From Candidatus Dadabacteria bacterium (lineage in GTDB: Bacteria > Desulfobacterota_D > UBA1144 > Nemesobacterales > Nemesobacteraceae), in contig JAJDUA010000022.1 in assembly GCA_022826905.1 (NCBI GenBank), positions 1 through 53,711 of the forward strand: DNA of 53,711 nucleotides, given 5' to 3'. Positions within the stretch are counted from its first letter, which is position 1. Each line of letters begins with the position of its first letter. Below are positions 1 through 7,290 of this stretch, piece after piece. The notes under the pieces were generated by a model. It did not search any database, had not been told where the DNA came from, and saw nothing but the letters and a program-made list of their open reading frames with translations. The translations under genes were made by a program, and so were the position numbers.

Positions 1-143
1 AATCACAGGTCTTGGGCAATGCTCTTCTTCGCTCGGGCTCGCCCTCGCTACGAAGAGCATTGCCCCCTGTCCATCTCCGTGCTAAACTCCCCTGAAAGAA
101 GATTATCTGAGTCAGTGTTGCACTTCGTACTTCAAGTGGCGAG
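1..143 (-). repeat. Left terminal copy of a dispersed hairpin repeat
   Basis: Bases 1-122 are the exact reverse complement of 53590-53711; similarity continues, with several mismatches, to about 143. Near the outer end the copy has a 14-bp inverted repeat (14-27 with 52-65) around a GC-rich loop that itself can fold. A diverged copy lies at 43084-43215 in the same orientation as the right-end copy. No coding region is visible. Two contig ends stopping at the same repeat position suggests an assembly break inside a multicopy element. Confidence 0.9.
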
Positions 144-168
144 TATGTAATCCCCATCCATTTTCCTG

Positions 169-885
169 CTAGTCATTTTCTCTGTACCACCCCGTTCCGT
201 AACCGGCTTTGTATTTTTTACTTCGGTATCCCTGCGTGTAAAGAAAACTTCCTCCGGCTATGGCTCCGCAGGCAAATCCCGACATGTGCGCCCACAGACC
301 CTCGGTTCCCGCGTCACCAATATAGCCGATTCCGGTCAGAAACTGAACGGCAAACCAGAAAATTATGAAAAGATAAGCCCTTATGCGCACGAAGTAGACA
401 AACACCAGGACTATGAAAAGCGTAAGAATCCTTGATCTTGGGAAAAAGAGCATGTACGCGCCCAAGACTCCGGAAATCGCCCCGCTTGCTCCTATTACCG
501 GAACTGCTGAGTGGGAGTTTAGAGCCACCTGGATGAATACGGCTATCAGTCCGCACACGAGATAGAAAAGCAGGTACCTTGCGTGGCCCAGAAGATCTTC
601 AATCGCGTTTCCGAATATGTAGAGAAAAACTAGGTTCCCGGCCAAGTGAAGCCAGTTTTCATGGATGAACATGGAACTGAAATATTTTGCCGTCCTGCCA
701 AGAAATCCGTAGGCTTCAAGGGCGGTTATCTTGCTGGGCACAATACCGTGCGTCTGGTAGAACATCTCAAGCGCTTCCCCTGTCAGAGAAAAGGTATATG
801 CGAAAACCACCACGTTTGCGGCGAGAAGCGCGTAATTCACATAGGGGATGATTTCGGTTTTTATTGTGCTTCTAATCGGTATCAT
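169..885 (-). CDS. Rhomboid-family intramembrane serine protease
   Basis: This 238-residue membrane protein should cleave transmembrane substrates within the lipid bilayer. The rhomboid signature is complete: HxxxxHxxxN around H75, H80 and N84, the GASGA box at 132-136 with nucleophile S134, and the catalytic partner H200 in AHMSG. About six hydrophobic segments follow a short N-terminus, the minimal bacterial rhomboid layout with no extra domain. It is transcribed away from the KdsC-like/queG operon, with only 45 bases between the two starts, so the promoters must overlap. Its substrate cannot be told from the sequence. Confidence 0.93.
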   Translation of the reverse strand: MIPIRSTIKTEIIPYVNYALLAANVVVFAYTFSLTGEALEMFYQTHGIVPSKITALEAYGFLGRTAKYFSSMFIHENWLHLAGNLVFLYIFGNAIEDLLGHARYLLFYLVCGLIAVFIQVALNSHSAVPVIGASGAISGVLGAYMLFFPRSRILTLFIVLVFVYFVRIRAYLFIIFWFAVQFLTGIGYIGDAGTEGLWAHMSGFACGAIAGGSFLYTQGYRSKKYKAGYGTGWYREND

Positions 886-930
886 TATCGTAATAATTAT
901 ACTTAAGGCAGTTCTGGGAGTTAGGGTAAA

Positions 931-1434
931 TTGCGAAAACGCCGCACGGATGTTCTGACGAGGATAAGAACGGATATGGAAAAGAGGTTCCGCGAGGCCT
1001 CTTGCCTCTTGGTAAACGTCAGGGTGTTTGACTCTGCCTCGAGCGGCGCCCTCGGGATTCCCGAAAACCTGTCTCCGCCCGAGCTTCTTCGGGAATTTCG
1101 TTCGCTTGGAGCGGAGATCGTCTTTTACGGTTCCGGTGGCGGAGACTTCGCCTCAACAAGCGGGTTCGGAGGCCTGATCGAAGAAAACGGTCACCGTATA
1201 ACCGATGATCGCGCTTACATTCTCGACAGGGCGGGGGGAAAGGACTGCGTGCTGCTGGGCTCTGAGCTTCTGGACATTGATTTTTTTCTCTCCGGGGTTT
1301 TTTCTGTAGTGCCAAGTTCCGCTCCGCTTGACCTCAAGACGGTTTCGAGCTACGTATCGAACTTCGATGGAGAAGCGGTTTTTACAGAGCTTGGAAACCT
1401 GATCGTTAACTCAAAAAGGAGAGATCGGGGATAG
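931..1434 (+). CDS. KdsC-like HAD-fold protein lacking the catalytic aspartates
   Basis: The C-terminal third (roughly residues 120-162: a short hydrophobic strand, then SAPLDLKTVSSYVSNFDGEA and ELGNLIV) follows the pattern of KdsC/YrbI phosphatases, where a VADA...YVT...GG.GAVRE..ELI pattern is usual. The N-terminal motif I, normally DxDGVLTDG, reads VRVFDSASSG, so the DxD pair of a HAD phosphatase is missing. Fold assignment is tentative. It starts at TTG (931) behind GGGAG; an in-frame ATG at 976 is an alternative. It ends 6 bases before queG and is probably cotranscribed with it. A structural or regulatory role is more likely than KDO-8-phosphate hydrolysis. Confidence 0.55.
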   Translation: MRKRRTDVLTRIRTDMEKRFREASCLLVNVRVFDSASSGALGIPENLSPPELLREFRSLGAEIVFYGSGGGDFASTSGFGGLIEENGHRITDDRAYILDRAGGKDCVLLGSELLDIDFFLSGVFSVVPSSAPLDLKTVSSYVSNFDGEAVFTELGNLIVNSKRRDRG

Positions 1435-1440
1435 GTTTTC

Positions 1441-2577
1441 ATGAAAGAAACTACGAGACTCTCGATGCTTATAAAGAATCATGCGCTTGCTCTGGGCTTT
1501 GACCTTGTGGGAATAAGCCCGGCCGAGAGTGATTACGCGGAAGCGGATTTTTTTGAGCACTGGCTCGGACAGGGCTACGCAGGAGAGATGAGCTATCTTG
1601 AGAGAGGGCTTCTTAAGAGAAAGGAAGTGGAGAGGGTTCTCCCCGGCGCCAAATCGGTCGTCTCCTGCGCCGTTAACTACAATACGGAGAATCCACGCTC
1701 GACGGAAGCTTCGGGCGGCGGCTGGATATCGAGGTACGCTTGGGGAGACGATTACCACGACGTAATGGGAGAAATGCTTGGCGGGATGGCCGACTACATA
1801 ACGGGTCTTCTTCCAGAAGAAGCCGGCGTCAAGGCTTACGTGGATACGGGGCCGGTTCTTGAGAAAGTCCACGCGAGTCGCTCGGGAATAGGGTGGGTGG
1901 GTAAAAACACCTGTCTTATAAATCAGAGGGTCGGCTCCTGGCTTTTTCTTGGGGAGGTGATAACCGATATCGAGCTTGACTACGACTCGGCTGCTGAGGA
2001 CCGTTGCGGTACCTGCACCAGGTGCATAGACGCCTGTCCCACCGATGCCATAATAGAGCCTTACGTGCTTGACGCCAGGAAATGCATCTCCTACCTCACG
2101 ATAGAGCTTAAAGGGAAAATGCCGCTTGAACTGAGGGAAGGGGTGAAAAACAATGTTTTCGGATGCGACGTGTGTCAAGACGTTTGTCCGTGGAACCGCG
2201 ATGCCCTTTTTACTCTCAAGGAAAGCTTCAGGCCGCGCCAAAAACTGCTCAGTCCCGATTTCAAGTGGCTTCTCGAGCTTGACGGCGACGGTTTCCGGGA
2301 TGTTTTCAGGAAGAGTCCGGTCAAGAGGGCCAAGCGCAGGGGTTTCATGAGAAATGTGCTCGTGGCTGTTGGAAATTCGGGAAATAAGGAGTATATAAAA
2401 TACGCAAGGAGTTTTCTCGGAGATAATGAACCGATTGTAAGAGCTCACGCGGTCTGGGCACTCTGGAGGCTGGGAGGAGAGGATTGTCGAGGTGAGCTTG
2501 AGTGCCTGCTTGAGACCGAAACCGACGGGGAAGTGCTGGAAGAAATTCACCATGCTATTGGTTCCCCGCAAAACTGA
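1441..2577 (+). CDS. queG: Epoxyqueuosine reductase QueG
   Basis: Catalyses the last step of queuosine synthesis, reduction of epoxyqueuosine to queuosine in tRNA, using cobalamin and two [4Fe-4S] clusters. Cys189, 192, 195 and 199 form one ferredoxin-like set and Cys215, 242, 245 and 249 the other. The YVDTGP motif with Asp135 is the family's catalytic acid, and a HEAT-like tail follows (about residues 300-378). Its 378 residues match the usual length. An ATG start sits behind the AAGGAGAG at the end of the preceding gene. It lies in an operon with the KdsC-like gene upstream and the NTF2-like gene 12 bases downstream. Confidence 0.96.
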   Translation: MKETTRLSMLIKNHALALGFDLVGISPAESDYAEADFFEHWLGQGYAGEMSYLERGLLKRKEVERVLPGAKSVVSCAVNYNTENPRSTEASGGGWISRYAWGDDYHDVMGEMLGGMADYITGLLPEEAGVKAYVDTGPVLEKVHASRSGIGWVGKNTCLINQRVGSWLFLGEVITDIELDYDSAAEDRCGTCTRCIDACPTDAIIEPYVLDARKCISYLTIELKGKMPLELREGVKNNVFGCDVCQDVCPWNRDALFTLKESFRPRQKLLSPDFKWLLELDGDGFRDVFRKSPVKRAKRRGFMRNVLVAVGNSGNKEYIKYARSFLGDNEPIVRAHAVWALWRLGGEDCRGELECLLETETDGEVLEEIHHAIGSPQN

Positions 2578-2589
2578 GGTTTGTTTTTC

Positions 2590-3012
2590 ATGAGTCATGA
2601 AAAAGACGAAATAATAAAAGCGAACAGAAAATTCTACAACGCCCGTAACCGCTACGATATTGAGCTCATAGAGCAGATCTGGCTTGCTGATGGCAGAGCC
2701 AAATGCGTTCACGCGGGCTGGCCGATAATTCTTGGATGGGAAGCGATAAGGGAAAGCTGGAAGACCATTTTCGAGACGGGTGGATTTGACCGCGTTGATA
2801 TTTCGAATTTCTTTGTTGATGTGAAGGGAAATTCGGCCTGGCTTAACTGCGTCGAGAGGGCAACTTACTCAATAGACGATCGCAGGGTTGTGGTGCTGGC
2901 CCAGGCGACCAACATATTCGAGCTTGCTGATGGAGAGTGGAAAATGGCGCTTCACCACGCCTCCCTGATGCCTATTCCTCGCAAGGAGATTGACTACGAG
3001 AATCTTCAGTAA
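2590..3012 (+). CDS. SnoaL/NTF2-like small protein (DUF4440-type)
   Basis: A 140-residue cone-fold protein of the NTF2-like superfamily. The typical pattern is visible: an N-terminal helix with a KFYNARN segment, a G-W-E-A-I-R-E-S-W turn (near residues 46-54), then beta strands ending in GEWKMALHHAS. Members of this type bind small ligands or form accessory subunits, and no enzymatic activity can be inferred. The ATG at 2590 is chosen over a TTG nine bases upstream because GAGG (2576-2579) is well spaced for it. It overlaps the convergent obgE by 41 bases, so the two transcripts collide at their 3' ends. Confidence 0.8.
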   Translation: MSHEKDEIIKANRKFYNARNRYDIELIEQIWLADGRAKCVHAGWPIILGWEAIRESWKTIFETGGFDRVDISNFFVDVKGNSAWLNCVERATYSIDDRRVVVLAQATNIFELADGEWKMALHHASLMPIPRKEIDYENLQ

Positions 3013-4009
3013 GGAACCTGAGTCTCTCCCCGATTAAGTAGACCAGTTGCTGGGAACCTTCTCCAGTGACCGCGGATATGCTCAGGGTCTCGATGTCCCT
3101 TTCCTTAAGCCGTCTCGCTGTCTCTGTGCCTCTGTTCCTGGCTTCCACGAGGTCGATCTTGTTGAGAACGACCACCTGGGGCTTTTCAGCAAGCTTCGCC
3201 GAGTACTCCCCTAGCTCCGAGTTGATCTTGTCAAAATCCTCTACGGGATCCCTCCCGGAAATCGGATCAAGATCAAGCATGTGAACCAGAAGGTGGGTTC
3301 TCTCCACGTGTTTTAGAAACTGAATGCCAAGCCCAAGTCCCTTGTGAGCTCCCTCGATGATCCCGGGGATGTCCGCGATCACGAAAGACTGGTGGTCTCC
3401 ATAGCTTACTACCCCGAGATTGGGAACGAGAGTTGTGAAAGGATAGCCCGAGATTTTGGGTCTTGCGGCCGAGATTTTCGATATTAGGGTTGACTTCCCC
3501 GCGTTCGGAAATCCGAGGATGCCGACGTCGGCAAGCACCTTAAGTTCGAGCTTTATTTCCCTACGCATGCCCGGCCTCCCACTTTCCACTTGCCTTGGCG
3601 CTCGGTTAGTCGGCGATACGAACCTTGAATTTCCCCTGCCTCCGCCTCCTCCCTTGGCTACGGTAAAGCTCTCGCCGTCCTCGGTCAGGTCAGCAAGCGT
3701 CTCCCCGTCTTCGAAGGAAGTTATCACGGTTCCCGAAGGAACGGGAATGATTAGATCGGAACCCGATTTTCCATGCTGGTCCTTGCCCCTTCCGGGCTGA
3801 CCGTTTTGGGCTCTGTATTCTTTTTTGTACCTGTAGTCAAGAAGGGAGGACATGTTTGCGTCTGCGACTACCACGACGTCTCCCCCCTTGCCGCCATCGC
3901 CGCCGTTGGGGCCTCCTTTGGGGACGAATTTCTCTCTTCTGAAGCTGATGCATCCGTCGCCGCCGTTACCTGATATAACGGTTATTTTCGCCTCGTCTAT
4001 AAACTGCAT
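2972..4009 (-). CDS. obgE: GTPase Obg (CgtA)
   Basis: Essential GTPase linked to late 50S ribosome assembly and stringent response. Residues 1-160 form the glycine-rich Obg domain (repeats such as GGDGGKGGD and GGGGGRGN). The G domain follows with G1 GFPNAGKST at 166-174, a DIPG G3 box and an NKID G4 box. Its 345 residues lack the long C-terminal extension of E. coli ObgE and match the short class. Genes rplU and rpmA, often next to obgE, are absent here. Its 3' end overlaps the convergent NTF2-like gene by 41 bases. Confidence 0.97.
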   Translation of the reverse strand: MQFIDEAKITVISGNGGDGCISFRREKFVPKGGPNGGDGGKGGDVVVVADANMSSLLDYRYKKEYRAQNGQPGRGKDQHGKSGSDLIIPVPSGTVITSFEDGETLADLTEDGESFTVAKGGGGGRGNSRFVSPTNRAPRQVESGRPGMRREIKLELKVLADVGILGFPNAGKSTLISKISAARPKISGYPFTTLVPNLGVVSYGDHQSFVIADIPGIIEGAHKGLGLGIQFLKHVERTHLLVHMLDLDPISGRDPVEDFDKINSELGEYSAKLAEKPQVVVLNKIDLVEARNRGTETARRLKERDIETLSISAVTGEGSQQLVYLIGERLRFLTEDSRSQSPCEE

Positions 4010-4121
4010 TTTTACTTTCTTGGGTGAAGATTGCTCTGCGAAGATTTCGGTTTCAGGGATGCCCTGCCTTAAGAACGTTAATCAAGACTAAGAGCTTGGG
4101 ACAATTTTAAAATCATGATAG

Positions 4122-4329
4122 TCAAAGTTCTGATTCATCAATCCCCGCTACTTTCATTTTTTTCCTCTGAAGACTCCGCCGTAAATCTCTTGAACCGTGG
4201 ACGGGAATGGAAAGAATTAGGTTGCCTCCCTCTTTGACATAAATGTGGTGACTGCCGGCAATCCGCTTCAACCTCCACCCCTTTTAATTCCACAAGGGCT
4301 CAAGCGCGCTTGCCTGTTATGGACTTCAT
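4122..4329 (-). pseudogene. Broken hicA toxin gene
   Basis: The ATG overlaps the hicB stop (ATGA). The reading then gives MKSITGKRA followed by TGA at codon 10. After a further frame change in the run around 4280, it continues GWRLKRIAGSHHIY, SIPVHGSRDL and a tail ending SEL with a stop at 4122. These are the conserved HicA blocks (GW.L.R..GSHH, the catalytic-His neighbourhood, and the VHG..DL loop). Two independent lesions, one stop and one frameshift, separate the start from the conserved part, so no active RNase can be made. Confidence 0.85.
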
Positions 4330-4643
4330 GCCCTTTGTTCAGCGGAAAGCAGGGGCAAAGCAAAATCTACGTTTTTTATCGCGTCAATATCTGTGAGGAG
4401 TTTTTTTAAAAGGTCGGAATATTCTCTGCACTTATCCATATCAAATTCGAAGTTATCCGTGGTCGAAAGAAGTTTTTCATAAAACATATCCTCTTTGACA
4501 AGCAAGCAACCTTCGACGGCCTCATGAATATTCTCAAACAGTTCCCGAATGGAATCGCCTTGAGTCATGCATCCCGGGATAGGTGGAACCTCAGCCCAAT
4601 ACCCACCCTCTTCTGCTTTATGAATCCTGACTTCCAACTCCAT
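4326..4643 (-). CDS. hicB: HicB-family antitoxin, partner toxin lost
   Basis: A 105-residue HicB-type protein with a partial RNase H-like fold: MELEVRIHKAEEGGYWAEVP, then PGCMTQGDS and an acidic helix with the AVEG turn. HicB normally neutralises HicA, an mRNA-cleaving toxin. Here hicA immediately downstream is broken, so hicB is an orphan whose product could persist as a repressor or as an anti-addiction factor. The C-terminal half is helical and does not clearly show a DNA-binding domain. A GGAGG-like site lies just upstream of the ATG. Confidence 0.88.
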   Translation of the reverse strand: MELEVRIHKAEEGGYWAEVPPIPGCMTQGDSIRELFENIHEAVEGCLLVKEDMFYEKLLSTTDNFEFDMDKCREYSDLLKKLLTDIDAIKNVDFALPLLSAEQRA

Positions 4644-4698
4644 TAGTTTCCTCCGGCTGTCTGTCTTGCCCTGAGAATTGACTGTAAAAATAAAAAAA

Positions 4699-4975
4699 CT
4701 ACTTAAGTAGGGGAATTATATACAATAGTTCAAACTGTATACTGTTCTTGGCCGAACGGCAACGTGCCGCTTCTTTTTCATCCTTCCGACCACTCGGGAA
4801 GCCTTTCAGCCATGATTCCCGCCCGAGTCTCTTTCGAGAGAAGGAATTTACTGAAGACCGGCACTTTCAGCCCTGCCTTCAGTAGAAAACAGTGTACGAA
4901 GTTGCCAACTCTCCTGCATTATATTGTAACTAACCACGGGAATTTTGGAACAAAGTATATAATTCCCTTAAGTAG
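4699..4975. mobile_element. MITE-like element with about 21-25 bp inverted repeats
   Basis: The left end at 4699-4723 (CTACTTAAGTAGGGGAATTATATAC) differs from the reverse complement of the right end at 4955-4975 only by a 4-base gain. The 277 bases between them hold no convincing gene. TA lies just inside each outer edge, compatible with a TA-targeting element, but no clear target duplication was established. It fills the gap between hicB and the hypothetical gene at 5078. A non-autonomous element mobilised in trans is the simplest reading; transposase identity is unknown. Confidence 0.6.
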
Positions 4976-5077
4976 CATTATAGCATAGTTTGACCGCGGA
5001 ATTATGCAAACCACAAAATCTGGACTTCAGACCGTGGAAATTGTCAGGCAGTTTTTCGAACTGTAGCATCCGGGAAT

Positions 5078-5500
5078 TCAGAGCTGTTTTTGATGCTCTG
5101 TTATTTCCTTTTTTACGTTTCCCGTTATGCCTTCCCAATATTTCCACCAGTAGGAATCCGGTTCGTGGTTTGCCTTCTGCTGCTCAGCCCAGATGAGAAC
5201 CTGCATGTGGTCTCCGTGATATAGCACCAATTTCTTCGCGGCGTCTGCAACCTCTTCCTCGTTTATCGGAAGTTTGTTGAGTTCCCCGTCAAAAATGGCT
5301 TTTATCTCTTTTATGTAGGGCGCTGCGGCGCTTGAGATTTTCTTGATTTCTTCAGCCGGGGTCACCACATCTCCCGGAAAAGATTCCTTTATGTTTTTCA
5401 TGAGGTCTACGAAGTCAAGAAGATTATCAAGAGAGTCCTGCGCCTTCTTAACCTCCTTAAGACATTGCGTTAGTTCTTTTACGTTTGTCTTTAAAGACAT
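5078..5500 (-). CDS. Hypothetical helical protein
   Basis: I do not recognise this 140-residue protein. It has no signal peptide or membrane segment and is rich in Lys, Glu and Leu. The first 60 residues have heptad-like hydrophobic spacing, suggesting a coiled coil or helical bundle, and the last 30 are aromatic-rich (SYWWKYWEG). A GGAGG-type site (RC of TGCCTCC) precedes the ATG. It is separated by 62 bases from the DUF1460 gene in the same direction and by a MITE-like element on its 3' side. Confidence 0.7.
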   Translation of the reverse strand: MSLKTNVKELTQCLKEVKKAQDSLDNLLDFVDLMKNIKESFPGDVVTPAEEIKKISSAAAPYIKEIKAIFDGELNKLPINEEEVADAAKKLVLYHGDHMQVLIWAEQQKANHEPDSYWWKYWEGITGNVKKEITEHQKQL

Positions 5501-5562
5501 TAACCTGCCTCCTTGGTTATGATCATGCCCCGCCCTGGGGCAGTTGTGACTCTAACACATAA

Positions 5563-6390
5563 TTACTTTACCCTGTATACAAGAAGCCCAGGCTTGTTTT
5601 TCATGTAAGCGGCAAGCTCCTCGTCCAGCACCTTTCCTCGTACCGTGGAAGCGTGACGCAGGTAAACCACGCCGTCCTTTCTGACGGCGATTCCCGTGTG
5701 AGAGACGTCAAGACCGTCTTTATCGGAGTATATCCCGAGGTAGTCCCCCGTTTTTATCCCCCGGAGAACTAACGGGCTTAATTTCTCAGAGGGGACATAG
5801 CTTATGTCTCTTTTTACTGTCGCTAGTCCCGGGAGCCAGGGAGAGCCGTCTGTTTTTCTGTTTAGCTCCTTGGTCACGGTTACCGTTGCGTCGCCCCCGA
5901 TTTCCCGGGTTACATCACGCACGTTCGTATCATTTCCGCTTACCCAATCGGAGAAGAAATGTCTCCTGTTCTCCCACCGTACAGTGCTGTCTTTGTATCT
6001 TGTTCTCGCAAGCTTTTCCTTGAATTCCCCGAAGTTTCCCGAAAGCCTGAGTGACTCCACGTAGTCGATATAGGTAAAGCAGTCAACCCCCGAGAAATCC
6101 ACTGTAAGCTGCTCCGTCTCGCCGCTTGCTCCCCCAAGGGTGTTTTCCGCGTAGGGAGTTCCGAGAAACTTCTCCGAGAGAAATTCTATTTGGGCATCGG
6201 AACCGTCTTTTAAGGCGGCCTGTCCCATGAGGGTTTCTATCTCCTGTTGGGTCCAGTCTCCAAGAATCACCCTTTCTGAGTGTGCGGTCGAGAGGTCTTT
6301 TCCGAAGACTGTAAGCAGAAACTTGGCTGCGATAACTATGACGACCAGAAGAAAGAGATTTTTGATTATCCTTTTGGGACTTATATACAT
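5563..6390 (-). CDS. DUF1460 N-acetylmuramoyl-L-alanine amidase-like protein
   Basis: A 275-residue exported or anchored protein with one N-terminal membrane segment (about residues 9-28). The DUF1460 core follows: FLGTPYAENTLGG, then GVDCFTYIDYVE with putative nucleophile Cys104, and SHTGIAV with His231. This is the NlpC/P60-like Cys-His arrangement, and the family contains murein amidases or endopeptidases. Its start lies 4 bases after the pilD stop, and it is the last gene of the CDC48-pilD-DUF1460 run. A role in peptidoglycan remodelling around type IV pilus or secretion machinery is possible but inferred from context only. Confidence 0.85.
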   Translation of the reverse strand: MYISPKRIIKNLFLLVVIVIAAKFLLTVFGKDLSTAHSERVILGDWTQQEIETLMGQAALKDGSDAQIEFLSEKFLGTPYAENTLGGASGETEQLTVDFSGVDCFTYIDYVESLRLSGNFGEFKEKLARTRYKDSTVRWENRRHFFSDWVSGNDTNVRDVTREIGGDATVTVTKELNRKTDGSPWLPGLATVKRDISYVPSEKLSPLVLRGIKTGDYLGIYSDKDGLDVSHTGIAVRKDGVVYLRHASTVRGKVLDEELAAYMKNKPGLLVYRVK

Positions 6391-6394
6391 AATT

Positions 6395-7261
6395 CTACCC
6401 CGGCGACCCGATATTTATTCCGGCAAGGAGGAAAAGATCATCTCCGAGCAGGTAAAGGATGGCCGAAAGCGAAAGAAAGGGGCCGTAGGCTATAGCGTGC
6501 CCCGGATCCTTCCTGCGCAGTATTATAACCGAGAGTCCGATCAGGGTTCCCAGAATTGAACTCAGGAATATTACGACCAGCACCCCCCACATTCCGAAAA
6601 AAGCTCCCAGCATCGCGACAAGCTTTACGTCACCCATCCCCATTCCTTCTTTTTTCCTCAAATGCCTGTATACAGTCGCGATTAATAAAAAGGTTCCCCC
6701 TCCGAGCAGCGCTCCCCCTATGGAATTAAAAATGGCGATACTGGCCGTTGCAGACAGAAAGTTCGCAAGGCCGGAGGAGAAGACCGCCTCGGCCGCGACT
6801 CCCCAGTCGGTTCTGATCGCATTTAGAGCAACCCCAGCCGCTATTCCAGGAAGCGTTATCATGTCGGGAATAATGAGGTGTCTTATGTCTATCAGTGTTA
6901 TGGCCACAAGCCCAGTGCAGAGCGCCAGATAGAAAAGCAGTTCCAGCGAGATTCCGAACTCTCTGTAGAGAAAAACCGCAAGCACTGCGCAGAGAAGTTC
7001 TACAAGCGGATACTCAACCGATATATGCTCTTCGCAGTGGGCGCATCTGCCCCTCAGGAAGAGCCAGCTCAGGAGCGGAATGTTGTGATGGGCCCTAATT
7101 GGGGTTTTGCAGCTTGTGCAGCGGGAACGGGGAGAGACTATGGAGACCCCGGCCGGAATTCTCCTTATGCAAACGTTTGCGAAGCTTCCAAGTGCCGCTC
7201 CCAGGATGAAAAACCATATTTCGGGAACGATGTTATGAAGAAAGAAAGAAGAACTTTCCAA
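6395..7261 (-). CDS. pilD: Prepilin peptidase PilD/GspO (A24 family)
   Basis: Bifunctional inner-membrane aspartic protease that cleaves type IV prepilin or pseudopilin leaders and N-methylates the new N-terminus. The zinc-binding methylase domain has Cys48, Cys51, Cys73 and Cys76 (CTSC and CAHC). The two catalytic aspartates are Asp125 in the LIDIRHLIIPD segment and Asp211 in GMGDVKL. Its 288 residues and about eight hydrophobic segments fit the family. No pilin or assembly ATPase gene is nearby; it is cotranscribed after the CDC48-type ATPase (29-base gap). Confidence 0.95.
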   Translation of the reverse strand: MESSSFFLHNIVPEIWFFILGAALGSFANVCIRRIPAGVSIVSPRSRCTSCKTPIRAHHNIPLLSWLFLRGRCAHCEEHISVEYPLVELLCAVLAVFLYREFGISLELLFYLALCTGLVAITLIDIRHLIIPDMITLPGIAAGVALNAIRTDWGVAAEAVFSSGLANFLSATASIAIFNSIGGALLGGGTFLLIATVYRHLRKKEGMGMGDVKLVAMLGAFFGMWGVLVVIFLSSILGTLIGLSVIILRRKDPGHAIAYGPFLSLSAILYLLGDDLFLLAGINIGSPG

Positions 7262-7290
7262 GGCGACTCCTGTCCCGGTTCCGGCTTTCG

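Noticed and set aside
1411-2712. 433-codon minus-strand frame
   Set aside because: It lies fully across queG in the opposite strand; queG has complete motifs and length, and this frame has no recognisable domain.
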